The notes under the pieces are model-generated. The model was not told the origin of the DNA. It did no database searches and was given only the letters and a program-made list of their open reading frames with translations. The translations under genes and the position numbers were made by a program. Of a stretch of 64,000 nt of DNA, positions 1-8,447 are shown piece after piece (positions within the stretch are counted from its first letter, which is position 1; every line of letters begins with the position of its first letter). Source of the DNA: Autumnicola psychrophila. Its GTDB lineage: Bacteria > Bacteroidota > Bacteroidia > Flavobacteriales > Flavobacteriaceae. The stretch lies in the NCBI RefSeq assembly GCF_031846645.1, contig NZ_JAVRHN010000002.1:62001-126000 (forward strand), written 5' to 3'.

Positions 1-610
1 TGAAGCCCCAGAGCTTTAGCAGATTGCGGAATTAAAAATAATCATCACTACTCTTAATGATTTACTAATTTTAGCATGACACAATTGCTAATTCCTTAAC
101 AAATAATTAAATATTAAGTAGGAAGTTTTCATCCAAAAAATTTTATTCAATTGGACAAAGATTTCTGGAACTGGTCCAGGCAAAAGATTGAAATCTGTAG
201 AAATTGACTTCTTATTTTAAATTCCTCAATACTGAATGAACTATTAACCTAAAAGAGCCAGTCCTAAACTTGAGGAAGTGCGGATGTGCTCCCACAGACT
301 CAGCCAGAATGCGTCCCGCATATTAAATTTCGGAAGAAAAAAATGAAGAGGTCTCTTAGAATGGCAGTTTTCGGTCCGCATTAAAACCTTCAATTAATGC
401 AAAGCCGAAAAAACTTTCAGATGTTCATTATTGAAGTCAGCAGAAAGTTCATCTCCAAAATTGTCAATTTTCGACCTTCATTGGAATCGTGGAATATGGT
501 AACAATAAAAATGTCCAATTCAGCACAGCCGAAATAATTCCCGACTCCGCTCAAATGGACATTTACTTAAAAAATACTTCTCTTAATAAGGCTGAACCTG
601 CCTTAACATT
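1..610. other. Intergenic left end, no gene seen
   Basis: No convincing coding frame is visible on either strand. The only recurring structure is two copies of a short motif also found between other genes of the window: AATGGCAGTTTTCGG at about 360-374 and AATTGTCAATTTTCGACC at about 459-476. A plus-strand frame beginning in this stretch runs into the gene on the opposite strand and looks like its shadow. Confidence 0.5.
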
Positions 611-1765
611 TTACTTCTCCAAAGCCTGTTTTAAATCTTCCACAAGGTCTCCTTCGTCTTCAACTCCTACGCTCAAACGGATAAGGGAATCTACAACCCC
701 GGTTTTTGCACGTTCTTCCATTGGGATAGAGGCATGCGTCATACTCGCCGGATGCCCAGCAAGCGATTCCACCCCGCCAAGAGATTCAGCAAGGGTAAAG
801 ACCTTCAGGTTTTCGACAACTTTCACGGCACTTTTAAGGGTATTTTCAGCAGTTGTAAAAGAAATCATTCCGCCAAAACCGCTCATTTGTTTTTTCGCAA
901 TATCATGGTTCGGAGAATCCTCAAAACCGGGCCAGTACACTTTATCAACTTTAGGATGCGACTTCAGAAATCTCGCTACCGCTTCTCCGTTTTCACAATG
1001 ACGCTGCATTCTTAAATGAAGGGTTTTTATTCCGCGGAGCACAAGAAAGCTATCCTGCGGACCAGCGACCCCGCCGCTCGCATTCTGAATAAAATAAAGC
1101 TTTTCTGCCAGCTCCTCCTCTTTTACCACGAGACTTCCCATTACCACATCACTATGCCCCCCAAGATATTTGGTCGCACTGTGCATTACAAGATCTGCTC
1201 CCAAATCCAAAGGTTGCTGCAGGTATGGCGTTGCGAAAGTATTATCTACTCCCAAAAGGATCTTGTGTTTTTTGGCAATTTTTGACACGGCCTGGATATC
1301 GATAATATTCATCATTGGGTTGGTAGGAGTTTCCACCCAAATAAGCTTTGTATTTTCGTTAATGTATTGTTCAATATCTTCGGCTTCCTGCATTGAAATA
1401 AAATGAAATTTAATGCCAAAGTTTTCAAATATTGTACTGAACAAACGGTAAGAACCACCGTATAAATCGTTAGTGGAAATAATTTCGTCACCGGGCTTAA
1501 AAAGCTTCATCACTGCATCTATAGCCGCAAGACCTGAAGCAAAGGCAAGTCCATATTTACCATTTTCTATACTGGCAAGAGAATTTTCCAAAGCCGCCCT
1601 TGTTGGGTTACCGCTACGGCTGTATTCAAAACCTTTATGGCCGCCGGGAGTGCTTTGCGAATACGTACTTGTCTGGTAAATTGGAGGCATTACAGAACCA
1701 TAAGCAGGATCTGTATTTTCCTGTCCCCCGTGTATTGTCTTGGTATTAAATTTCATCTTACTCAA
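611..1765 (-). CDS. Cys/Met-metabolism PLP enzyme (cystathionine gamma-synthase/lyase family)
   Basis: A 384-aa fold-type I PLP enzyme of trans-sulfuration. The N-terminal part has the family signature region YSRSGNPTR, the substrate/PLP segment ETPTNPMM, and the Schiff-base lysine in SATKYLGGHSD. Length fits MetB/MetC/CGL proteins (about 380-400 aa). The family makes or cleaves cystathionine in the cytoplasm, or gamma-eliminates methionine; sequence alone does not decide between synthase and lyase. The gene stands alone. The start is the first Met (MSKMKFNTKTIHGG); the second Met three codons on is equally possible. Confidence 0.9.
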   Translation of the reverse strand: MSKMKFNTKTIHGGQENTDPAYGSVMPPIYQTSTYSQSTPGGHKGFEYSRSGNPTRAALENSLASIENGKYGLAFASGLAAIDAVMKLFKPGDEIISTNDLYGGSYRLFSTIFENFGIKFHFISMQEAEDIEQYINENTKLIWVETPTNPMMNIIDIQAVSKIAKKHKILLGVDNTFATPYLQQPLDLGADLVMHSATKYLGGHSDVVMGSLVVKEEELAEKLYFIQNASGGVAGPQDSFLVLRGIKTLHLRMQRHCENGEAVARFLKSHPKVDKVYWPGFEDSPNHDIAKKQMSGFGGMISFTTAENTLKSAVKVVENLKVFTLAESLGGVESLAGHPASMTHASIPMEERAKTGVVDSLIRLSVGVEDEGDLVEDLKQALEK

Positions 1766-1924
1766 AGTTTTTATGCCATTTCGATTGTTCAGCTAAAAAC
1801 AAACCGGCAATTATTAAAAATCCGTTAAGGATTTGATCCTTTCCCCCCAAATGTACTACAGATGTTGGGCAATCACAAAATTGCATGTATCTTTATCATT
1901 AACTTTAACACCCTCCTTTACACC

Positions 1925-2695
1925 GTGAGAAACATCCTTTTAGTCCTTATTTTTGCAGTACTTTTCACGGCTTGTGAAGAGGAAAAAGAAGCTCTTGAAT
2001 TCACTAATTATTCCGTAGAAAAATCATACGAAGCATGCAATCCCGAAGAAGGAGAATGCACTTTTATCAGCATAAATTACCCTGTTGCTGAAGGTAAAAA
2101 TGAGGTTGCAAAACAAATAAATCGTGCAATTACCAATCATATTATTGAAGTGGTAGATTATCGTGATGATAAAAAAATTGAGTCCATTGAAGGTCTTGCA
2201 GATCGATTTATTGAAAATTTTGAAACTACAGCGAGTGATTTTCCGGAATATCAAATTCCGTGGGAAGCTTCAGTTTTGGGTGAGATTTCATGGCGTACAG
2301 AAGATCTTATTTCCTTCAGGTTTAGTTCTGAAATATTTACCGGCGGTGCCCATGGTTACAGCAGCGTTTCCTTCTTAAATTTCAATCCTGAAACCGGAGC
2401 ACCTTATTCCCACGAGGAATTATTTACTTCAGAATTTAAAGAGTTTTTTGAAGAGAAGTTCCGGGAAGATCAAAATATTCCGCAGGATGAGCCTATTAAC
2501 AGCAACGGATTATTTTTTGAAGATGATACATTTGTGCTTCCGCAAAATATCGGTTTTATTGAGAATGAAGTGATTTTACATTATAACGCTTATGAGATTT
2601 CGTCTTATGCTGATGGCAATTTTGTCTACAGGCTTCCTTATGCGCAGGTTGAAGAATTTCTGAAAATAAGCCTGGAAGAAGTTCCCAGTAAATAA
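1925..2695 (+). CDS. RsiV/PdaC-like lipoprotein (DUF4163/DUF3298 type)
   Basis: The GTG at 1925 is preferred over an upstream ATG at 1862, because it gives a compact lipoprotein signal (positively charged N-terminus, hydrophobic core, lipobox LFTAC) followed at once by acidic residues EEEKE. The product is then 256 aa. The remaining sequence looks like a DUF4163 (PdaC-like) region followed by a DUF3298 (RsiV C-terminal-like) domain with FTGGAHGYSSVSFLNFN in the middle, an arrangement common in Bacteroidota lipoproteins. In characterised relatives the fold is found in peptidoglycan deacetylases and the anti-sigma factor RsiV; no enzymatic role can be assigned here. It probably sits in the envelope. 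Confidence 0.75.
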   Translation: MRNILLVLIFAVLFTACEEEKEALEFTNYSVEKSYEACNPEEGECTFISINYPVAEGKNEVAKQINRAITNHIIEVVDYRDDKKIESIEGLADRFIENFETTASDFPEYQIPWEASVLGEISWRTEDLISFRFSSEIFTGGAHGYSSVSFLNFNPETGAPYSHEELFTSEFKEFFEEKFREDQNIPQDEPINSNGLFFEDDTFVLPQNIGFIENEVILHYNAYEISSYADGNFVYRLPYAQVEEFLKISLEEVPSK

Positions 2696-2787
2696 AGATT
2701 CTCCCGCGGGAAACTTTCGTCAGACCTTTAAATGTTTTTAATTTGTGTCAAAGTATCCGAAGCTTAAAAAATCCTAATAAAAAATAA

Positions 2788-3141
2788 ATGAAGAAGATCC
2801 ATCACCTCTCTACCTGCGATACCTGTAAACGCATCCTGAAAGAACTGGACTTGCCGTCTTCGTTTATTCTTCAGGATATCAAAACAGAAAAGATTACTGA
2901 AAAACAACTGGAAGAAATGCAGGAACTTTCAGGAAGTTATGAATCTTTATTCAGCAAAAGAGCAAGGCTTTACAAGGAAAAAGATCTTAAAAATAAGGAC
3001 CTGGACGAGAATCAGTACAAAAACCTTATCCTGGAGCATTATACTTTTTTAAAACGGCCTGTCATTATTAATAATGACAAAATATTTATCGGAAATTCCA
3101 GGAAAACCGTAGAAGCCGCTAAAGCTTCGATACATGAGTAG
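2788..3141 (+). CDS. ArsC/Spx-family thioredoxin-fold protein
   Basis: A 117-aa thioredoxin-fold protein of the ArsC/Spx family. An N-terminal CxxC (STCDTCKRI, about residues 8-16) replaces the single redox Cys of classical arsenate reductase, and a late RPVI segment (about residues 91-94) matches the cis-Pro loop of the family. It may act as a glutathione/thioredoxin-linked reductase or a Spx-like protein; arsenate reduction is not shown. It overlaps the next gene by 8 bp, which implies translational coupling with the EamA exporter. No other ars genes are nearby. Confidence 0.85.
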   Translation: MKKIHHLSTCDTCKRILKELDLPSSFILQDIKTEKITEKQLEEMQELSGSYESLFSKRARLYKEKDLKNKDLDENQYKNLILEHYTFLKRPVIINNDKIFIGNSRKTVEAAKASIHE

Positions 3142-4030
3142 TAGGGCTTTGGCAGTGATTGCTGCTATTCTTGCAAGTGCCATTTATGGAATTAACCATA
3201 CTGTTGCCAAAGGCGTAATGCCGTTTTATATTGAACCTTTCGGCTTCATTTTTCTAAGGGTTTTTGGTGCCGCCATACTCTTCTGGAGTATAAGTTTTTT
3301 TCTGCCACGGGAGAAAATTGCCAAATCAGACTGGCCGCGAATTCTCGCCTGTGCCGTGTTTGGAATGGTGGTGAATATGCTTTTCTTCTTTAAAGGCCTA
3401 AGCCTTTCCACTCCCATAAACAGCTCGGTAATTGTCACCCTATCCCCGGTGATGGTGCTCATTTTAGCTTCAGTTTTAATACGGGAAAGAATTACATTAT
3501 TAAAAACTCTGGGAATAATAATCGGGCTTGCAGGTGCACTTGTACTTATTCTTTTTAGCACCAGTAGTAAAGAAAATGCGCCAAATATTCCGTTAGGAAA
3601 TATCCTGTTTATCATAAATGCCATTTCCTATGGATTGTATCTTATTATCGTAAGACCATTAACCGCAAAATACGGTGCGATCACGCTAATGAAATGGCTT
3701 TTTTTAATAGGTGTTATTATTAATTTTCCTATTACAATTGGTGAATTTACTGATGTAAACTGGACAGACCTCACTTTTGAAGCAGTCTGGAAAATGGCAT
3801 TTGTGGTACTGGGAACAACCTTTGCCACTTATTTATTGAATATTTATGCCCTAAAACAGCTCTCTGCCTCTACCATAAGCGCTTTTATCTATCTGCAACC
3901 GCTAATTGCCATAGTTTATGCCATCGCAACGGGGGCAGATACGATGAACTGGACAAAAGGTATTGCTGCAACGCTTGTTTTTATCGGGGTATATATGGTA
4001 ACGATCAAAAAAACCAAAGTGAGAGCTTAA
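3134..4030 (+). CDS. EamA/DMT-superfamily transporter
   Basis: A 298-aa inner-membrane protein with about ten hydrophobic segments in two EamA repeats (residues about 5-140 and 150-290). Family features include the small-residue-rich first helix and the second-repeat segment LSASTISAFIYLQPL. EamA proteins export amino acids, nucleosides or other metabolites; the substrate cannot be read from the sequence. The start ATG lies inside the 3' end of the ArsC-like gene (8-bp overlap), so the two are probably co-translated. Confidence 0.9.
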   Translation: MSSRALAVIAAILASAIYGINHTVAKGVMPFYIEPFGFIFLRVFGAAILFWSISFFLPREKIAKSDWPRILACAVFGMVVNMLFFFKGLSLSTPINSSVIVTLSPVMVLILASVLIRERITLLKTLGIIIGLAGALVLILFSTSSKENAPNIPLGNILFIINAISYGLYLIIVRPLTAKYGAITLMKWLFLIGVIINFPITIGEFTDVNWTDLTFEAVWKMAFVVLGTTFATYLLNIYALKQLSASTISAFIYLQPLIAIVYAIATGADTMNWTKGIAATLVFIGVYMVTIKKTKVRA

Positions 4031-4091
4031 TTTCTTTTCTGAAGCTGCTTCGGAATATCATTTTAAGGTGATACCTCTAAAATGGCAATTT

Positions 4092-4694
4092 TCATCCTTC
4101 AGAAGATAAATCGGCTAAGAATTCCGGGTAGCTACAGGATTTCATTTCTTTTAATACTGAAGGTTTTAACTGAAGTTGATCCAGCGCAAGACGAAGATTT
4201 TCTGCGGAATTATTTTTAGTACTGAAAGCTTCCAGGCCTAGCGTAAAGCCGGTGAACTCCGGTGACGAAATTTCAAAGCTTGTAAATTCTACATCAAAAC
4301 CTTCTTCTACATTTTCTTCTGAAGTGAATTCTACTTCCTTTTCAGCAGTGATTTTAAAGGATTTCTTGTGGCGCTTTTTGGTCATTTTCAACCAATCCCC
4401 AAGTAAACCTGGATTAACGGAATTCAGGATATTTTCTTCTTCAGCATAGCTCCATTTGCTCCAGTGCTGCAGGAGTCCGAATTCCAGCTTTTCATCTTCG
4501 GATATTTTCACTTTTAATTCGTGCTTTCCTTCCCTGATTTTTATCCCGGAACTTGGCGTATTTGAATTCAGGTAATAGTCGGTTCTTTCCTCTTCAGGAT
4601 TTCCAGGTCCGAATTTTTCCAGGCTTTCAAAAATATCCCAGAGCACCTGCTTCTCCCGGGAAAACCACCTGATTTCTGAAGTTTTGAATGGCAT
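4092..4694 (-). CDS. Conserved protein, possibly CYTH-like
   Basis: A 200-aa soluble protein with no signal peptide or membrane segment. The segment RTDYYL followed by IKIREG and LKVKI resembles the order of strands in CYTH/triphosphate-tunnel proteins (substrate-binding basic and acidic residues on alternating strands), but the canonical N-terminal ExExK is not clear (ExR in SEIRWF at residues 6-11). This assignment is inference only. It is transcribed alone, away from the EamA gene. Confidence 0.6.
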   Translation of the reverse strand: MPFKTSEIRWFSREKQVLWDIFESLEKFGPGNPEEERTDYYLNSNTPSSGIKIREGKHELKVKISEDEKLEFGLLQHWSKWSYAEEENILNSVNPGLLGDWLKMTKKRHKKSFKITAEKEVEFTSEENVEEGFDVEFTSFEISSPEFTGFTLGLEAFSTKNNSAENLRLALDQLQLKPSVLKEMKSCSYPEFLADLSSEG

Positions 4695-4747
4695 ATTTAT
4701 AATTTCATTTTTAATTTCATTAACCTCCCGATTATGGTTATTAGTTG

Positions 4748-4869
4748 GAGCGGAGTCGAGGGGCCTTTATCATGCAAGGTTTTAAAAAAACAGGTCTCCC
4801 CGAGCGGAGTCGAGGGGTTCTTTTAAACCAGGATTATCATCAGAAAGCAGGTCTCGACTTCGCTCGACC
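4748..4869. repeat. Three copies of a GAGCGGAGTCGAG element
   Basis: The core GAGCGGAGTCGAGGGG is at 4748-4763 and again at 4802-4817. An inverted copy, CTCGACTTCGCTC, lies at 4853-4865 inside 4851-4869, differing by one base in the core. Between them is GCAAGGTTTTAAAAA (about 4774-4788), half of the palindrome seen whole at 8245-8271. The stretch lies between two minus-strand genes and appears non-coding. Similar TCGACT(N)CGCTC sequences are frequent between genes in flavobacterial genomes. Confidence 0.75.
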
Positions 4870-4932
4870 AGACAACTGCCTCAACAAGGTTCTGTCACTT
4901 CAGTTAGATGACATCACTGAATTTCAGGATTC

Positions 4933-5580
4933 TCATGAATTTTTTACAATTTCAGCTAAATTATTTTCAAGCGGTGTGTTCTTTATTCCGGTTTTTTCGC
5001 GGAAATATTCTACAAGCTCCTGATTATTTAGATCGTAAATCTCCTTTAATCCGGAAATAATTGTAGAAAGATAAGCCTTATCTGGCGGATTAATTTCGTC
5101 CTCAAGATAGTGCTCGCTAGTGAAGCTGAAAATTGGTTTTTTATCCCGGTGACCAAGACAAATCAATTTCCCGTACCTCCCGCCGGGAGAACAAATTAAA
5201 GATCCTTTCTCTACCAGTTCACCGAATTCTATGGCCAGCTCGCCCTCCATCTTCAATTCCTGTTTTACAAGATCTGTAAACTGATCGCTGCTAATAAGAT
5301 ACTGCCGCCCAAGAGTGACTGCTTCTTCATTATGGCCGGGCTTTAAGAATCCGATGCCGCCACCACTCCACGCCGGGGATTCCTTGGCAAAATATAAGTC
5401 ACGATTGATAGTTATGGGATGGTTTTCTTTAGGCGCCGCCGTATTGGTACAACCTTTATAATTAGTCAATGCCCCCGCTGGGGTGCCTCCCTGGATGTAA
5501 CACAAAAAACGCTTTTCCTGAATATTAGAACCGTAGCAGGCATACCAGACTTCATCAATTTCATACTTCATAATTAGCAA
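4933..5580 (-). CDS. Gamma-glutamylcyclotransferase-fold protein
   Basis: A 215-aa cytoplasmic protein opening with YACYGSN (residues 13-19), the substrate-loop signature of the gamma-glutamylcyclotransferase (GGCT/AIG2/BtrG) superfamily. The family releases 5-oxoproline from gamma-glutamyl amines or peptides. The sequence is longer than minimal GGCT domains. The start at residue 1 or 4 (MKYEIDE) cannot be decided. It lies 3 bp downstream of a thioesterase gene and is probably co-transcribed with it. Confidence 0.75.
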   Translation of the reverse strand: MLIMKYEIDEVWYACYGSNIQEKRFLCYIQGGTPAGALTNYKGCTNTAAPKENHPITINRDLYFAKESPAWSGGGIGFLKPGHNEEAVTLGRQYLISSDQFTDLVKQELKMEGELAIEFGELVEKGSLICSPGGRYGKLICLGHRDKKPIFSFTSEHYLEDEINPPDKAYLSTIISGLKEIYDLNNQELVEYFREKTGIKNTPLENNLAEIVKNS

Positions 5581-5583
5581 ATT

Positions 5584-6081
5584 CTACAATTCTGATGGAT
5601 CTATATCCTGAGGTTTCTTTCCAAATTTTCGGGTGTCTTCTTTAGTCAGAACTTTAAAATCTTCGGTATGTTGTAGTCCGTTTAAATTTTGAAATAACTC
5701 TTCAGGAAGTTTTGTAAGTTTCCGTTCCTTAAGGTCAATCCAAGCTCCCATCATTTCGCAACTGGCGAAATTGCGCCCTTTATAATCATAAAAATTATGG
5801 ACAAATTCAAAATACATTCCGTCTTCAGACAAACCTTTAAGCTGCAGGCTCACTTTTACCGGCTTTCCCGCGAAGACCTCTTTAAAATAATAAATATGTT
5901 CATAAAAAACCACCGGCCCGATATTATTCCTGGCCATTTCCTGCTGGCCAAAGCCGTTGTCCATTAAAAAACCCATCCGGGTGTGGCTCATAAAATTTAT
6001 ATAGGCGGTATTTGCCAAATGTCGGTTCGCATCTATATCGCTCCAACGGATTTCAAATTCTTTCGTATACATTTTTTTCAA
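5584..6081 (-). CDS. Acyl-CoA thioesterase, 4HBT hot-dog fold
   Basis: A 165-aa hot-dog thioesterase. The N-terminal strand and helix carry the 4HBT signature, RWSDIDANRHLANTAYINFM (residues about 12-31), with the Asp that acts in catalysis in 4-hydroxybenzoyl-CoA thioesterases and YbgC. It hydrolyses acyl-CoA or acyl-ACP thioesters in the cytoplasm; chain length is unknown. First gene of a two-gene unit with the GGCT-fold protein. Confidence 0.85.
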   Translation of the reverse strand: MKKMYTKEFEIRWSDIDANRHLANTAYINFMSHTRMGFLMDNGFGQQEMARNNIGPVVFYEHIYYFKEVFAGKPVKVSLQLKGLSEDGMYFEFVHNFYDYKGRNFASCEMMGAWIDLKERKLTKLPEELFQNLNGLQHTEDFKVLTKEDTRKFGKKPQDIDPSEL

Positions 6082-6244
6082 TTTTCTCTAAAGCTAAGAA
6101 ACTTTATTATGCACGCATAATTATAAGGCTAACCGAAGCTATTATTTCACCATTTTTACTATAAACTTAACATCTGGTAATTTTTAATACCTCTTATAAC
6201 ATTCCCGGAGGTGAAATTTTGCGAATTTCTATTATTTTAGGCCT

Positions 6245-7213
6245 ATGCCACTCCTGAAAAGTAATTATAAAGCTCCGTTTCTCTTTAGAAGCGCCCATTT
6301 TTCAACTATTTACGCCTCTTTACTTCGGAAGGTAAAGATCGAGGTATTTAAAAGAGAGCGCGTAGAACTTAGTGATGGGGATTTTCTCGACCTGGACTGG
6401 TGCTATGCTAAAAATGGCAATTATCGGCAATTAATGATTGTAACTCACGGCCTCGCCGGTAGTGCCGACCGGCCGTATATGCTGGGAATGGCTAAAGCTT
6501 TTTCTGAAAAAGGATTTGATGTTGCACTTATAAATTTTAGAAGTTGCAGCGGCGAAACTAACCGACTTTTTCGCAGTTACAATGCCGGTGCGACTGAAGA
6601 TCTTAAAGAAGTGATTGACCTTTGCCTTCAGAAGAAAAAGTATGAAAAAATAGTGCTTTCAGGATTTAGTCTTGGCGGAAATTTGCTTCTGAAATATCTT
6701 GGGGAAACTGAAAACCTTCCGAAGGAAATAAAAGCAGCAGTTGCGGTTTCTGTACCTTCAGATTTGGGTGCTTCACTCAAAGAACTGGACAAACAGAAGA
6801 ATTATTTATATTCCAGAAGATTTCTGAAAAAGCTGAAAAATCAGCTTTATGAGCGGCAGCAACTTTTTCCGAAGAAAATCGACAAAATTAACATTGCCGC
6901 ATGTAATTCGCTGTTGGCTATAGACGAGTTGTACACCAGCAAAGCACATGGATATAAAGATGCGGCAGATTATTATGAAAAATGTAGCAGCCTTCAATTT
7001 TTACCAAATATCAGCATTCCCACCTTGTTGATAAATGCTAAAAATGATTCCTTTCTTTCAGAAAGTTCTCATCCTTTGGGAATTGCAAAAAATTCTGAAT
7101 TCCTTCACCTCGAAATGCCTGAATATGGCGGCCACGTTGGTTTTTTTAGAAAGGAGGACTTTACTATCATGAAGAACGGGCATTGGAGTTTTGCTGCGAG
7201 TTTTAGGTTGTGA
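6245..7213 (+). CDS. YheT-family alpha/beta hydrolase
   Basis: A 322-aa alpha/beta hydrolase of the YheT (ABHD1/2/3-like) family. The oxyanion-side segment is THGLAGSADRPYM (about residues 68-80), the nucleophile elbow GFSLGGNLLLKYLGE (Ser about 140), and late acidic and histidine residues include the His in YGGHVGF (about 298). The first 20 residues, with APFLFRSAHFSTIYASLLR, match the YheT N-terminus that packs against the hydrolase core. Likely a cytoplasmic carboxylesterase; the natural substrate is unknown. Single gene. Confidence 0.88.
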   Translation: MPLLKSNYKAPFLFRSAHFSTIYASLLRKVKIEVFKRERVELSDGDFLDLDWCYAKNGNYRQLMIVTHGLAGSADRPYMLGMAKAFSEKGFDVALINFRSCSGETNRLFRSYNAGATEDLKEVIDLCLQKKKYEKIVLSGFSLGGNLLLKYLGETENLPKEIKAAVAVSVPSDLGASLKELDKQKNYLYSRRFLKKLKNQLYERQQLFPKKIDKINIAACNSLLAIDELYTSKAHGYKDAADYYEKCSSLQFLPNISIPTLLINAKNDSFLSESSHPLGIAKNSEFLHLEMPEYGGHVGFFRKEDFTIMKNGHWSFAASFRL

Positions 7214-7450
7214 GTTCAATTGATAATTGTCTGTAAAAGAGTTGGGAGTTAGGAGTCTTCAGGTTTAAATTTCCCGCTGATTGCGCAGATTTACGCAGAA
7301 ATAAAACAAGTTTGGTGTTTTTCTTAGTTTATAGTTTGGAGTTAGGAGTGCAGAACTAAAGTTTAAGGTTAAAAGTTCACACTGGTGTGATCTTTCAGAT
7401 TTCATTTTAGGGTCACACAATAAAATGTTCTTCATTTGAGAACTTTTTAA

Positions 7451-7458
7451 TACTTTTG
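7451..7458 (+). promoter_or_regulatory. Possible -7 box for higBA
   Basis: TACTTTTG fits the Bacteroidota -7 consensus TAnnTTTG and lies 17 bp before the toxin start codon. A matching -33 TTTG at the usual spacing is not clear (a TTTG at 7435-7438 is too near), so this is tentative. Confidence 0.35.
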
Positions 7459-7475
7459 AAGAAGAACTATTTTTC

Positions 7476-7772
7476 ATGCAAAGAATAATTGCAAAAAGAA
7501 CATTACGGGAATTTTGGGAGAAACATTCCGATGCTGAACAATATCTGAAAACCTGGTATGAAACAGCACAATCAACAAAATGGAATACACCAACTGATAT
7601 TAAACAAACCTACATAAATGCCAGTGTTTTAAAAGGAAACCGTGTAGTGTTTAATATTAAAGGAAATTCTTACCGGCTCATTGTAAAATTTAATTACGAA
7701 AGACAATGGGCCTTTATAAGGTTTGTAGGAACACATGCCGAGTATGATAAAATTGATGCAGATAAGATTTAA
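7476..7772 (+). CDS. higB: HigB-family toxin (mRNA interferase)
   Basis: A 98-aa protein of the HigB branch of RelE/ParE toxins. The N-terminus MQRIIAKRTLREFWEKH and the C-terminal half, from NIKGNSYRLIVKFNYERQ to FVGTHAEYDKI, are typical of HigB toxins that cleave mRNA on the ribosome. The gene precedes its antitoxin (HigB-HigA order), 10 bp upstream of the HigA start. The conserved FVGTHAEYD tail is intact, so the toxin looks functional. The pair is flanked on both sides by short intergenic repeats. Confidence 0.9.
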   Translation: MQRIIAKRTLREFWEKHSDAEQYLKTWYETAQSTKWNTPTDIKQTYINASVLKGNRVVFNIKGNSYRLIVKFNYERQWAFIRFVGTHAEYDKIDADKI

Positions 7773-7782
7773 ACTGATAATT

Positions 7783-8151
7783 ATGAAGATAACACCTATA
7801 AAATCTGAAAAAGACTATGAGCACTCTTTAATTAGAATGGAAGAAATTTTTGATGCTCCCCCAAATTCCGAAGAAGGGGATGAAGCAGAAATTTTATCTC
7901 TTCTAATCGAAAATTATGAAAATCAGTACCACCCTATAGAAGCTCCAGATCCAATAGAAGCCATAAAAATCAGGATGGAAGAAATGAATCTTAAACAAAA
8001 GGATTTAATAGGCATACTCGGTGGTAAAAGCAGAGTATCTGAAATTTTGAATAAGAGAAAAAGATTAACAGTCGATATGATTCGGGAGCTAGAGAATAAA
8101 TTGAACATTTCTGCCTCTGTCCTGGTTGGCAATTATCAATTGTTGAAATAA
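7783..8151 (+). CDS. higA: HigA-family antitoxin with HTH domain
   Basis: The ATG at 7783 (MKITPIKSEKDYEHSLIRME) is chosen over an in-frame ATG at 7735 that would lie within the toxin gene, giving 122 aa. The N-terminal half is the acidic toxin-binding region typical of HigA, rich in Glu and Asp. The C-terminal half is a Cro/C1-type helix-turn-helix (IKIRMEEMNLKQKDLIGILG, then KSRVSEILNKRKRLT). It should neutralise HigB and repress the higBA promoter. Confidence 0.9.
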   Translation: MKITPIKSEKDYEHSLIRMEEIFDAPPNSEEGDEAEILSLLIENYENQYHPIEAPDPIEAIKIRMEEMNLKQKDLIGILGGKSRVSEILNKRKRLTVDMIRELENKLNISASVLVGNYQLLK

Positions 8152-8244
8152 TGCAGCTTATTCTGCTCTAGGTTCTAACTGTGGGTTGTTTTTTGAGTTG
8201 AAAGTAAAAAGTGAAACGTCTGTTACCATTTTTTAGTTTGGACA

Positions 8245-8271
8245 CCTACAAGGTTTTAAAAACCTTGCAGG
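8245..8271. repeat. Palindromic CAAGGTTTT element
   Basis: A 27-bp imperfect palindrome with arms CCTACAAGGTTTT and AAAACCTTGCAGG around a central A. It is located between higA and the yicC promoter and appears non-coding. A half copy is at about 4774-4788. Palindromes of this sequence recur between genes in Bacteroidota genomes and behave like REP-type elements. Flanking DNA (8152-8400) also holds AGTGAAA and CTCACT-like short-word stretches like those at 16.2-16.5 kb. Confidence 0.65.
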
Positions 8272-8395
8272 ATTAGCCTTTTGGTTTCTTAAAAATCTTA
8301 GATCATGAATGAGGTATTCCCTATTTTAACTCTTTTCCCTGTTTGCCTCTTTCACTCTCTACCTAACTCCTCCTCCAAATTAAGCTTCTCACGTC

Positions 8396-8425
8396 TTTGA
8401 ACTGCTTCAGAATTGATTATCTTTG
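8396..8425 (+). promoter_or_regulatory. Promoter of yicC-gmk-nadD
   Basis: TTTG at 8396-8399 (-33 element) and TATCTTTG at 8418-8425 (-7 element, consensus TAnnTTTG) are separated by 18 bp, the spacing used by the Bacteroidota primary sigma factor. The ATG of yicC follows 22 bp after the -7 box. Confidence 0.7.
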
Positions 8426-8447
8426 CGCAACCTTTTAAAAATCAAGC

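Noticed and set aside
489..1001. 170-codon plus-strand frame at the left end
   Set aside because: Most of it lies antisense to the conserved PLP-enzyme gene and it has no recognisable features.
4745..5023. 92-codon plus-strand frame
   Set aside because: It is made of the intergenic repeats and the antisense of the GGCT-fold gene.
4745..8271. Short repeats around higBA as a CRISPR or phage-attachment site
   Set aside because: Copies are irregularly spaced and oriented, with no unique spacers, integrase or tRNA end.
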